From: Pseudomonadota bacterium
Lineage (GTDB): Bacteria; Desulfobacterota; Desulfobacteria; Desulfobacterales; RPRI01
Assembly: GCA_018817425.1 (NCBI GenBank)
Contig: JAHITX010000060.1
Span: forward strand, 20,848 to 84,847
Direction: 5' to 3'
DNA: 64,000 nt
Below are positions 36,537 through 44,746 of this stretch, piece by piece; the stretch's first letter is position 1; each line of letters opens with the position of its first letter. The notes under the pieces were generated by a model. That model saw nothing but the letters and a program-made list of their open reading frames with translations. It did not search any database and was not told the DNA's origin. Made by a program: the position numbers and the translations under genes.

Positions 36537-38228
36537 TTAATTTCTTTTGGTGGGAAGCCGTATATAAAATGTTGTCCCGGCATCGACTACACTTATAACA
36601 TCGATTATTCCTCCCATCTTTTTTACTATTCCGTAGCATATTGAAAGTCCCAATCCGGTTCCTTTCCCCACAGGCTTTGTTGTGAAGAAGGGGTCGAATA
36701 TCCTGGCAAGATTTGATTTGGGAATTCCAGGGCCATCATCAGCTATGCTGATTACTGTTTCATTTGCTTCCAGAAAGCTTGTCAGTGTTATATTTCCACC
36801 TCTTTTTTCCAAAGCATCCAAAGCATTATTCATAAGATTCAAAAAAACCTGCTGTATTTCAGTATGTGACAGCCGTAATATCGGGAGGTTTTGCTGAAGA
36901 TTGGATTTTATGCTGACATTGCTGAATTTCGCTCTTTGCGAGCAAAAACTTACCACATCATTTATTACATCGTTTATATTGGTATCTTCCAATACAGTAT
37001 CCGTTTTCCTGGCAAAACTCAAAAGCTTTTTAGTAATATCCCGGCATCTTTTTCCCTGGGTCTTTATTTGCGCAAGCGCCCTTTCAAGTTCTTTCCTGTT
37101 TTCCGTGTTGCTTAAAGGCTCATCCTCCATAAAGTCGTGAACCCAACCTGCTTCTTCAACCATAATTGCAACAGGATTATTGATCTCATGAGCTATGCCG
37201 GCTGCAAGCTCACCAAGTGAAGCCAGTTTTCCTGTTTCTAAAATCTTTTGGTTCATGGCTTCTTTTTCTTCATCCGTTTTGGCTATTTTGGCTATTATCC
37301 ATTTTGAAAGCAAAAAGGCGGTTATCATGATTACTATGCCGTCTATCAGAATAATAAGAATAGTAATATGTTTAGCATCAGTCAGCTCGGCAAAGGCATC
37401 CGATTTGTCTTGCTGGCAGATAAGTACCCAGTCACCGTTTTTTATCAAAGAGGCTACATATAAATGCTTTTTCTCCGAATCATCCTCTATCTCGGAAAAA
37501 TATATCTCCTCTTTTGTGCTGATTCCTTTTTTAATATTGTTGAAAATGGAATATACTTTGCTGGAAACGACTTCAGAATTAGGTTTTGACTGAAATTCTC
37601 CTTTGCTGTTTAGTATGAATGCAAACCCGGTTTTGCCTATCCGGAGGTTTTCAACAAGAGAATTGAAAGTAGCAAAGCTTATAGTTGTTTTTAATATCCA
37701 TGGAAGTCCATTGTTGTTTTGTCTGACAGCGATTATAAAATGAGGAGTGCCCCGCAGGCCAAGAAATATATCGCTTATAAAATAATTGCTGTTAATTGCC
37801 TTCCGAAACCACTGAGTTTCCGAATAATTAGCCTTTTCCAGTTTAAAAGGTCCAGCATAAGTTATCTGAATGCCTTTGTCATTAATTACTCCAAGGTCTT
37901 CAAAAACAGAACCATATTCAGTCTGTAGCGAAGCAAGGCTGTTGTTTAGAAAGTCTTCATTATTAAGTTCCTCAAAAGTAAATGATTTTGCCATAAATCT
38001 TATACTGTTTAATTTTTCCAGCAAAAAACCGTCAATATTTTGCTTATGCTTTAAAACAAGTTCGCCGAGATGGGCGTTTTGTTTTTTATGGTAGGAAGCA
38101 CTGAAGCGTTCTAAAATAATGCCGCTGACCGTGACTAAAGGAACAAAAGAAAGCGCAATAATAATAAAAAGCATTTTTTTTAAAAGGTATTTATAATAAG
38201 GATCTTTTAGTTGGTTTTTCCAGGTCAT
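36537..38228 (-). CDS. Cache-domain membrane sensor histidine kinase
   Basis: A 563-aa kinase with TM1 at about 18-40 and a periplasmic Cache-type domain (about 41-285) with the shared motif AGPFKLEKANYSETQWFRK...ISDIFLGLRGTPHFIIAVR. TM2 is at about 292-312. HisKA has GIAHEINNPVAIMVEEAGWV, and the HATPase domain is complete (NLMNNA, DDGPGIP, FDPFFTTK, GTGLGLSICYGI). It heads an operon with two receivers. It is paralogous to the kinases at 27333 and 39131. Confidence 0.93.
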   Translation of the reverse strand: MTWKNQLKDPYYKYLLKKMLFIIIALSFVPLVTVSGIILERFSASYHKKQNAHLGELVLKHKQNIDGFLLEKLNSIRFMAKSFTFEELNNEDFLNNSLASLQTEYGSVFEDLGVINDKGIQITYAGPFKLEKANYSETQWFRKAINSNYFISDIFLGLRGTPHFIIAVRQNNNGLPWILKTTISFATFNSLVENLRIGKTGFAFILNSKGEFQSKPNSEVVSSKVYSIFNNIKKGISTKEEIYFSEIEDDSEKKHLYVASLIKNGDWVLICQQDKSDAFAELTDAKHITILIILIDGIVIMITAFLLSKWIIAKIAKTDEEKEAMNQKILETGKLASLGELAAGIAHEINNPVAIMVEEAGWVHDFMEDEPLSNTENRKELERALAQIKTQGKRCRDITKKLLSFARKTDTVLEDTNINDVINDVVSFCSQRAKFSNVSIKSNLQQNLPILRLSHTEIQQVFLNLMNNALDALEKRGGNITLTSFLEANETVISIADDGPGIPKSNLARIFDPFFTTKPVGKGTGLGLSICYGIVKKMGGIIDVISVVDAGTTFYIRLPTKRN

Positions 38229-38720
38229 GGTATAAAATCAGAAATTGTTTTTTCAACAGTTATGCAAGTATATGTTTTTGTCTATCTTATAATCTATCGT
38301 CTGTAAAGTTGTTTTTGGCGGACACATGGATGAAAAATCAGGACGTGTTCGTGTTTTTAATATTAATTATTGAAAAAAAGGTTATATGTATTTGTTTATA
38401 TAGGATATATATATTAATAAGCGCCGTAGGAATCAACTCAAGAAATAAGTTTTTGTTAGTTTGTTATGTATTTTTTAAAGCAACCCCGGTTTAACTCTTT
38501 CCTTTCAAAAAAACCGGAAATCCCCATACAATATTTCGGCAGTATGTCATAGTGTATTTTACATATTGTAAAAAATATCGACACAGATCTTAAAAATCAC
38601 AAATTGCGTATCATGACTTATTCTAATAAATCTATATGTTATAAATATATGCCTTTAAATAAAGATGGCACATGTCTTGCCTTAATATTTGTAAAATAAT
38701 TTATACCGGGGGAATAGGCA
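38229..38720. other. Intergenic region between divergent kinase/receiver operons
   Basis: About 490 bp, AT-rich, without a credible gene. It holds an excellent sigma-54 promoter at 38666-38680 for the rightward operon and, about 110 bp upstream of that, the palindrome TTTTACATATTGTAAAA (38557-38573), a candidate activator site. No comparable promoter was found for the leftward kinase gene. Confidence 0.5.
38666..38680 (+). promoter_or_regulatory. Sigma-54 (-24/-12) promoter of module B
   Basis: TGGCACATGTCTTGC matches the consensus TGGCACG-N4-TTGC at every conserved position except the G after TGGCAC; GG (38667-38668) and GC (38679-38680) are 10 bp apart. It lies about 40 bp upstream of the first receiver gene at 38721. 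This is the best sigma-54 site in the island and implies control by an AAA+ activator, perhaps the NtrC-type protein at 47459. Confidence 0.8.
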
Positions 38721-39116
38721 TTGAAAAAAGAATTCAAAATACTAATTGCAGACCGAAACTCCAATGTTAGAGAATTTTTAAAGCGTGAAATGACAGACGA
38801 AGGATATGCCGTTGTTATGGCGGAAAATGGAAGGGATGTTTTAAAATGGGTATATAATCTTAATCCTGTCGATCTTTTAATACTTGATCCTGATTTGCCC
38901 GATGCTGATGAATCTTTATTGCTGATGAAACTTAATCAAAAAACCCCCTACATTCCGGTAGTACTTCATACATTTTTTTCAGATTATATTGCTACTTCAA
39001 AAATTCTTGCTCTATCAGAGTTTGTTGAAAAAGGCGGAAACAGCATAGAACAACTTAAAAAAATTATTGAAACTATTTTAAAGAACAATATCAGCACAAA
39101 CCTTGGAAAAGGATAG
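38721..39116 (+). CDS. Atypical single-domain response regulator
   Basis: 131 aa from TTG 38721 (purine-rich GGGGGAATAGG upstream). The receiver domain is more divergent than its neighbours: the N-terminal acidic pair reads IADRNSNVREFL instead of VDDE, the phospho-acceptor region is LLILDPDLPD, and the conserved Lys is in FVEKGGN. Mg2+ coordination may be altered by loss of one acidic residue. It is the first gene behind the sigma-54 promoter and precedes the Cache kinase by 14 bp. Confidence 0.82.
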   Translation: MKKEFKILIADRNSNVREFLKREMTDEGYAVVMAENGRDVLKWVYNLNPVDLLILDPDLPDADESLLLMKLNQKTPYIPVVLHTFFSDYIATSKILALSEFVEKGGNSIEQLKKIIETILKNNISTNLGKG

Positions 39117-39130
39117 GCGGAGGTACTGAT

Positions 39131-40792
39131 ATGAAAAGAAGGTTATACGCAAATCTTCAGAGAAGAATTATTCTTATAACCCTATTTGTTTCCTTCGTAC
39201 CGCTGATCTTTCTTAGTATTACAATCTACCAACAATTTGCACGTGTTTTTAAAAACAAAATTCAAGAACAAATCACTTATCGGGCTAGAGTTCAGAGTAA
39301 TGCTATAGAACTATTCCTAAAAGAACGCACTGCAATTCTTTTGGCTATGTCCGACTCATATACATTTGATTTCCTATCGGAAAAAAATAATCTCGAGAAA
39401 ATCTTCAAAATAATGAACAACCGGGTTGGAGGGTTCATTGATCTGGGAATGATAGACAGCTCCGGCCGTCATGTCGCTTACATCGGTCCTTATAACCTCC
39501 TTGATGTTAATTATTATTCGGAACCATGGTTTCATGAGGTTGAAAGCAAGGGTGTTTATGTAAGTGATGTGTTTATGGGATATAGAAACGTACCTCATTT
39601 TATTATCGCCCTCCAGCGTCAGGAAGCAAACAGAAGATGGATACTAAGAGCGACTATAGATTCCGATGTTTTTGAAAGCCTCGTTCGTACCGCACAGGTT
39701 GGAAAAACAGGGGATGCTTTTATTATAAACAAAGATGGCTACTACCAAACCAGCATGCGTTTTGGAGGCGCAATTCTTTCCAAATCGAGCATAGACACTA
39801 CTATCTTCGGAGAGGGAACAATGGCGCTGGAAAAGATAAACGAACATGGGAAAAAGTTGTTATATGCCGGCCGCTGGTTTAAAAAAAACAACTGGCTTCT
39901 TGTTATAAGCCAGGATGCTTCCGAAGAAATGACACACCTTTTCAAAACAAAACAAATGGAAATTGTTATCGTAACAATAGGCTGTCTGATGATAATTTTT
40001 ACTACTATCTTTACAACTCACAAAATCATAAAACGTCTGGAATATGCAGACAATAAGATGAACGAACTTAATGCTCAACTCGTTCATTCGGATAAACTGG
40101 CTGCCCTTGGCAAGATGGCCACAGGTGTTGCCCATGAAATAAATAATCCTCTTGCAGTAATAGCTGAAAAAACAGGTTGGATGGAAGATCTCTTAGAGGA
40201 AGAAGAGTTTCAGAGCAGCCAAAATCTCGAAGAGTATAAAAAGTCGCTTTTAAAAATCGAAGAGCATGTTGAAAGGGCAAGAAAGGTTACACATGGAATG
40301 CTCGGATTTGCGCGCAGGATGGAACCTCACTTAGAAGATGTTGACATTAATAAGGTCATTAATGAAACAATAACTTTTCTTGAAAGTTATGCCCGTACAA
40401 ATAATATCTCTATAATAAATGATTCAAAATCCGATCTTCCTATTATCGCAAGTGATCATTCACAGATACAGCAGGTATTTTTGAATCTTTTGACCAACGC
40501 TATAGATGCGGTAGGAAAAGATGGAAATATATATATAAGCAGTAAAAGCAATGATTCTAAAATAGCAGTCAGCATAAAAGACAATGGGCCTGGGATTCCC
40601 AAAGAGCGTCAGACAAGAGTTTTTGAACCCTTTTTCACCACCAAAAAATCGGGCAAAGGCACAGGGCTTGGTTTATCCGTCAGTTATAATATTGTAAAGA
40701 ATCTGGGTGGAACCATAAACCTTGAAAGTGAAGAAGGGAAAGGGACAACATTTACCGTTACACTTCCGGTTGTTGTTCCTGAAAAGAAATAA
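39131..40792 (+). CDS. Cache-domain membrane sensor histidine kinase
   Basis: A 553-aa kinase with TM1 at about 12-33 and a periplasmic Cache-type domain (about 34-275) with IGPYNLLDVNYYSEPWFHE...VSDVFMGYRNVPHFIIALQ, the same core motif as the kinases at 27333 and 36537. TM2 is at about 278-298. HisKA has GVAHEINNPLAVIAEKTGWM, and HATPase is intact (NLLTNA, DNGPGIP, FEPFFTTK, GTGLGLSVSYNI). SD GGAGG is upstream of ATG 39131. It is flanked by two receivers and heads the second TauE module. Confidence 0.93.
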   Translation: MKRRLYANLQRRIILITLFVSFVPLIFLSITIYQQFARVFKNKIQEQITYRARVQSNAIELFLKERTAILLAMSDSYTFDFLSEKNNLEKIFKIMNNRVGGFIDLGMIDSSGRHVAYIGPYNLLDVNYYSEPWFHEVESKGVYVSDVFMGYRNVPHFIIALQRQEANRRWILRATIDSDVFESLVRTAQVGKTGDAFIINKDGYYQTSMRFGGAILSKSSIDTTIFGEGTMALEKINEHGKKLLYAGRWFKKNNWLLVISQDASEEMTHLFKTKQMEIVIVTIGCLMIIFTTIFTTHKIIKRLEYADNKMNELNAQLVHSDKLAALGKMATGVAHEINNPLAVIAEKTGWMEDLLEEEEFQSSQNLEEYKKSLLKIEEHVERARKVTHGMLGFARRMEPHLEDVDINKVINETITFLESYARTNNISIINDSKSDLPIIASDHSQIQQVFLNLLTNAIDAVGKDGNIYISSKSNDSKIAVSIKDNGPGIPKERQTRVFEPFFTTKKSGKGTGLGLSVSYNIVKNLGGTINLESEEGKGTTFTVTLPVVVPEKK

Positions 40793-40811
40793 AAGCAAAA
40801 CAGGAGGACTA

Positions 40812-41225
40812 ATGTTTACCTTCCGTGTATTAATTGTTGATGATGAAACTGATTTTCTGGAAACAATAGTAAATCGTCTGCAAAAAAGGAAAATAGAGGC
40901 AACAGGAGTTTTAAGCGGAGAAGCCGCATTAGACCTTATTAATAAAACATCCTTTGATGTTGTTTTGCTGGACGTCAAGATGCCGGGTGGAATTGACGGG
41001 ATAGAGGTGTTAAGAGCGATAAAAAAATTACATCCTTTAACCGAAGTAATACTTCTAACTGGTCATGCCGCTTTAGAAACCAGTATTGAAGGATTAAAGC
41101 TGGGAGCATTCGATTATCTGCTCAAACCGGTGAAGTTCGCAGAACTACTTGAAAAGCTTACAGCGGCTTGTAAAAAGAAAAATGCACAGCAACTGAAAAT
41201 TAACAGTGCAAAAATACAAAAATAA
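40812..41225 (+). CDS. Single-domain response regulator
   Basis: 137 aa from ATG 40812 (SD AGGAGG, 5 nt). It has one receiver domain (VLIVDDETDFLETIVNRLQKRKIEATGV, phospho-Asp in LLDVKMPG, LTGHAA, LLKPVK) and a basic tail (ACKKKNAQQLKINSAK). An upstream in-frame start at 40722 overlaps the kinase gene and lacks an SD, so I reject it. It is a close relative of the receivers at 35607 and 44346. Confidence 0.92.
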   Translation: MFTFRVLIVDDETDFLETIVNRLQKRKIEATGVLSGEAALDLINKTSFDVVLLDVKMPGGIDGIEVLRAIKKLHPLTEVILLTGHAALETSIEGLKLGAFDYLLKPVKFAELLEKLTAACKKKNAQQLKINSAKIQK

Positions 41226-41325
41226 TTTGGCATCATAAGGCATATTTTTATTAAATACTGTTGAAACTTAAACTATACGCCCGTGAGGCGAAAAAATAAT
41301 AAAACATAAAAAGGAGGGTAACAAA

Positions 41326-41622
41326 ATGCGTAAATTGTGGTTTAAACTTACAGGTATGATTACAATGACATTTCTTGTTATAGCCAATGCAGCTTTGGCG
41401 GGAGGGGAGAAAGCTTCACTTCTCGTTATAGTAGCCGACACCCGTAAGTTAAGCGGCTGGGAGGCATGGTTTGCCAATCTTTATAATGAAAGTCATGTGT
41501 ATTTCACAATTTTAACAGTTGTATCCATTCCGATTATCGGAGTGATTTTTGGTGTTATAGCAGACCTGGTTATGTCCAGGATAGGAATAGACCTAAAATC
41601 CAGGGAATTGTCCGAACACTGA
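41326..41622 (+). CDS. Small membrane protein upstream of TauE
   Basis: A 98-aa protein with an N-terminal signal-like helix (about 8-26, ending ANAALA), a short polar stretch with KLSGWEAWFANLYNESH, and one strong TM helix (about 57-80) followed by a basic and acidic C-terminus (MSRIGIDLKSRELSEH). Function is unknown. A strong SD (AGGAGG) and its position directly before the TauE gene suggest an accessory role for that exporter. Confidence 0.72.
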   Translation: MRKLWFKLTGMITMTFLVIANAALAGGEKASLLVIVADTRKLSGWEAWFANLYNESHVYFTILTVVSIPIIGVIFGVIADLVMSRIGIDLKSRELSEH

Positions 41623-41689
41623 GATTTACGGCTATCCTTAAGGGAGAGAAATATAATTATAATAAATAATATTTTCTGGAGGTTATATC

Positions 41690-42745
41690 ATGGATTGGTT
41701 ATATGTTCTGATGCCCATTTCGGGAGTTACAGTATTCTGGCCAGGCCTTGTCATCCTTGGGGTCGGGGTCGGAATAATTGGTGGTTTTTTTGGTATGGGC
41801 GGGGCTTGGATGGTTACGCCCGGGCTTAATATTCTTGGTTTTCCCATGGCCTTTGCCATAGGAACCGATATTGCCCACATGGCTGGAAAGTCTCTTATTT
41901 CCACAATGCGGCACGGCAGGTTCGGAAATGTTGATTACCGGCTTGGCATGATCATGCTCGTAGGCACTATTGTGGGATTTGAGTGCGGCGCACAGATGAT
42001 AATGTGGCTTGAACGAATAGGAAAAGTAGAGTTTATTGTACGATGGATGTATGTTGTACTTCTTATTCTTATCGCATGGATGGTTTTTGCAGATGTAGCT
42101 AAAAAGAAAAGAAAAGAAAAAGACGCCAGGGATCAAGGTCTGGATGTTGACAAACTTGCCACTGGTCTTGAATGGCACAAAACTTTTCATAAACTTAAAA
42201 TACCCCCTATGATACATTTTAAGGCAGCTGGATTTACCTGCTCTGCGTGGCTGCCAATTTTTATCAGTTTTCTTACAGGCTGGCTGGCCGGCATCCTTGG
42301 CATAGGCGGAGGACTTATACGTATGCCCGCTCTTATCTATTTCATAGGTTGTCCTACCCACATAGCCGTCGGAACAGACCTTTTTGAAGTTATGATATCA
42401 GGTCTTTACGGAGCCGGCACATATACTTTCAAAGGCAGAACGGAACTTGTCGCCGTTGTTATAATGCTGTGCGGTGCCGCTGTAGGAGCACAAATCGGAA
42501 CAGTAGCGACCAAATATATCAAAGGTTACGGAATTCGTATCGCTTTTGGAATTGCTGTTATCGGCTGCTGTGTTTCCATTATAATGAAGCTTATTCCAAG
42601 GTATGTGGCAGGAACCAAAGCTATAATGGATACTTGCTCAACAGTTCTTATACTAGGGCTTGTTGGCGCTTTGTCTCTGTATATTCTTGTCAGAATGATC
42701 CAGGGCGCAAAGAATGAAATTGCTATGAAGAAGGGAGGCGCTTAG
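41690..42745 (+). CDS. TauE/SafE-family anion exporter (module B)
   Basis: A 351-aa polytopic membrane protein with two TauE/SafE repeats: GVGIIGGFFGMGGAWMVTPGLNILGFPMAFAIGTDIAHM (about 25-63) and GWLAGILGIGGGLIRMPALIYFIGCPTHIAVGTDLFEV (about 198-235). Between them is a charged cytoplasmic loop (DVAKKKRKEKDARDQGLDVDK). It differs clearly from the copy at 30939 (no N-terminal extension, different loops), so this is not a recent duplication. The probable role is export of a sulfur-containing or similar anion; the substrate is unknown. Confidence 0.9.
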   Translation: MDWLYVLMPISGVTVFWPGLVILGVGVGIIGGFFGMGGAWMVTPGLNILGFPMAFAIGTDIAHMAGKSLISTMRHGRFGNVDYRLGMIMLVGTIVGFECGAQMIMWLERIGKVEFIVRWMYVVLLILIAWMVFADVAKKKRKEKDARDQGLDVDKLATGLEWHKTFHKLKIPPMIHFKAAGFTCSAWLPIFISFLTGWLAGILGIGGGLIRMPALIYFIGCPTHIAVGTDLFEVMISGLYGAGTYTFKGRTELVAVVIMLCGAAVGAQIGTVATKYIKGYGIRIAFGIAVIGCCVSIIMKLIPRYVAGTKAIMDTCSTVLILGLVGALSLYILVRMIQGAKNEIAMKKGGA

Positions 42746-42746
42746 C

Positions 42747-43373
42747 ATGAGAAAGCATACTATGATAAAAAAACATGGCCTGTTTACCGTATTGTCTGCT
42801 TTATCATTTATTTTTATCTTTGCCTGCGGAAAATTAGGAAATGTAGATCAGGGCAGAGTTATCGAATTTGATAAAGAAAAAGCAACGGTTACACTAATAA
42901 GAGACTTTAATGCCGACCCGAAGAATCCGGACTATACACATCTTCCGCCTTATACATATGAGATGCCGAAGAACCCTGATGAAATCGGAGCTCTTCCCAA
43001 AGCCGGTAAACGTATGCAACTGGATACCGAGAAAAACCAGATAGTCATATTTGATACAGCCACACAAAACTTTAAAGCAATAGATTACAAAGTAATCGAT
43101 CAGAAAGATAATGTGGCCAAGAAAGACCCACTGGTCTACGATGAGGAAACTGAGGAACCTAAAACTTTTCCTATTATAGACAAAGCAAATAAAACTATTA
43201 CCCTTTATTCGGGTAGGCAAAAAATTCTCATTACTTTTTCACTTCCTGAGCAATATTTTGCTCTACCGGACGATACCTGGGATTCAGGAGATGAAGTCCG
43301 CATATATTATAAGGTGGAAGGGAAGGCAAGACGGTTTATGAATATCAGCAAAACCGATATTTTCAAGAAATAA
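42747..43373 (+). CDS. Probable lipoprotein of unknown function (DUF4881-like)
   Basis: A 208-aa protein with a basic N-terminus, a hydrophobic signal helix and a lipobox ending IFAC (FIFIFACGKLG), predicted to be lipidated at that cysteine. The mature part is beta-rich and contains VIEFDKEKATVTLIRD and EVRIYYKVEGKARRFMNISKTDIFK. It resembles DUF4881-type lipoproteins found near transporters in sulfate reducers (from memory, not verified). It starts one base after the TauE stop, so the two are co-translated; a periplasmic accessory role is inferred. Confidence 0.7.
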   Translation: MRKHTMIKKHGLFTVLSALSFIFIFACGKLGNVDQGRVIEFDKEKATVTLIRDFNADPKNPDYTHLPPYTYEMPKNPDEIGALPKAGKRMQLDTEKNQIVIFDTATQNFKAIDYKVIDQKDNVAKKDPLVYDEETEEPKTFPIIDKANKTITLYSGRQKILITFSLPEQYFALPDDTWDSGDEVRIYYKVEGKARRFMNISKTDIFKK

Positions 43374-43382
43374 CAAATTGAT

Positions 43383-43421
43383 GCCTTCATAAAAAGTCGT
43401 TTATTGACTTTTTGTGAAGGC
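43383..43421. terminator. Imperfect 16-bp hairpin between lipoprotein and membrane-protein genes
   Basis: GCCTTCATAAAAAGTC (43383-43398) pairs with GACTTTTTGTGAAGGC (43406-43421) with one mismatch and a 7-nt loop. No T-run follows, so it may be a processing or attenuation site within the operon, not a full terminator. Confidence 0.5.
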
Positions 43422-43445
43422 GACTAAAACGGAGATAAAGCGGCA

Positions 43446-44234
43446 ATGAATGATATGGAAAAAACCCTGCGCTTAAGAAGAGCTGTTGGAAAAGTTGCCG
43501 CCATACTTTGTGTTATTGTCTGTTTTTCACTCATTGATACAATAATAGCAGGGTTCAGGCAATCAGCAACCGAATTTGATGTTCTTCCGGGAACATCGGT
43601 AGAATTAAATGGGCTCACAGCAGAAAAGGTTAAAAGTGGCGATGAAATTGTCTATAAAAGCAGCTCAGATTTTATTCAAATTTCAATTGATTCACTTCAG
43701 AAAGGCCACTGGTTTGGTAATAACATGTGGCAGGGACATCTTATAATAAGTCCGGACGCAAAAGCCGGCGAATACAGCATCATCGTCGGCATTAAAGATA
43801 TAAACCTGCAAAAAAAACACGATAAATTTCTTGTAAGAGTATATAAGGATTATGCGAAATATCAACAAAGCTTCAAATCTGTAATAAAACGATACATAGA
43901 TATTTCGCCATGGGTTTTTGCGGCTTCTTTTTTACCGTTTATTATTCTATCTTTCGGGTATATATTTATACTATCCGGAAAAATTGAAAATCAGATGGCA
44001 AAGCAGAAAAAGGCGGTAATTTACAAAGTAAAAAATACTAAAGAAACATGTGAAATCTTTTTTGGCTTGGGTATGGATCATGGCATTAAAGTAAGCACAT
44101 GCCTTACCGTTTTCAATGATAAGGGCCAACCAGTGGGAACCGCTGTAGTTAATAGTGCAAATGGCATAGACTCTATTGCTTGCGCGGAATTGGGTTGCCT
44201 GATTAAACCCGGCTATATTGTATCAGTCTCCTGA
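43446..44234 (+). CDS. Unknown bitopic membrane protein of module B
   Basis: A 262-aa protein. TM1 is at about 15-35, a periplasmic domain of about 120 residues follows (VLPGTSVELNGLTAEKV... beta-rich), then TM2 at about 157-178 and a cytoplasmic C-terminal domain of about 80 residues (IYKVKNTKETCEIFFGLGMDHGI... CLIKPGYIVSVS). No family was recognised. It is placed between the TauE/lipoprotein genes and a receiver gene, so it may carry envelope information to cytoplasmic partners; this is inference from location and topology only. Confidence 0.68.
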   Translation: MNDMEKTLRLRRAVGKVAAILCVIVCFSLIDTIIAGFRQSATEFDVLPGTSVELNGLTAEKVKSGDEIVYKSSSDFIQISIDSLQKGHWFGNNMWQGHLIISPDAKAGEYSIIVGIKDINLQKKHDKFLVRVYKDYAKYQQSFKSVIKRYIDISPWVFAASFLPFIILSFGYIFILSGKIENQMAKQKKAVIYKVKNTKETCEIFFGLGMDHGIKVSTCLTVFNDKGQPVGTAVVNSANGIDSIACAELGCLIKPGYIVSVS

Positions 44235-44345
44235 TAAATACAACTCATATTATTTTATATTATTGATATATATTGATTATTAGAATAATCTTATCCTTTT
44301 TTAACTTATAAACTTTTACGATTCATATAACATGGAAATCAACAA

Positions 44346-44744
44346 ATGAATAATATACGCCTTTTACTGGTGGATGATGAGGAAGATTTCAGAATAACAC
44401 TGACAGCGAGATTAAAAAGGAGAAATATTGATGTTGTCGATGTTAGTAGCGGTGAAAAAGCAATAGAATTAATCAGAAATAATAAATTCGATGTAGTCAT
44501 AGTTGATATTAAGATGCCTGGTATTGATGGAATAGAAACCTTAAGATATTTAAAAAGGATAGACCCGCTATTAGAGGTAATACTTCTTACCGGACATGCT
44601 TCGGTGGAGGCAGGCATAGAGGGGATAAAATTGGGAGCTTATGACTATATTGTCAAGCCGTGTAATTTAAATGATCTTTTATCCAAAGTTGAGGATGCTC
44701 ATCGTCGAAGGCATATAGAGGAAGAACGCATTCGGGAAAAATAA
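44346..44744 (+). CDS. Single-domain response regulator preceding PEP-synthase-like copy B
   Basis: A 132-aa protein with one receiver domain (LLLVDDEEDFRITLTARLKRRNIDVVDVSSGEKA, phospho-Asp in IVDIKMPG, LTGHAS, IVKPCN) and a basic C-terminal tail (AHRRRHIEEERIREK). Its stop is two bases from the ATG of the PEP-synthase-like gene, so the receiver and that enzyme are translationally linked. This is the strongest hint that receiver phosphorylation acts on the phosphohistidine protein. Confidence 0.92.
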   Translation: MNNIRLLLVDDEEDFRITLTARLKRRNIDVVDVSSGEKAIELIRNNKFDVVIVDIKMPGIDGIETLRYLKRIDPLLEVILLTGHASVEAGIEGIKLGAYDYIVKPCNLNDLLSKVEDAHRRRHIEEERIREK

Positions 44745-44746
44745 GA

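Noticed and set aside
41226..41325. TTTGGCATCATAAGGCAT before the small membrane gene of module B as a sigma-54 site
   Set aside because: The spacing between GG and GC is 9 bp, one short of the required 10.
41699..42361. A 220-codon open frame on the minus strand opposite the TauE gene
   Set aside because: Its composition is that of a shadow frame, with no ribosome binding site or recognisable motif; the plus-strand TauE gene explains the DNA.
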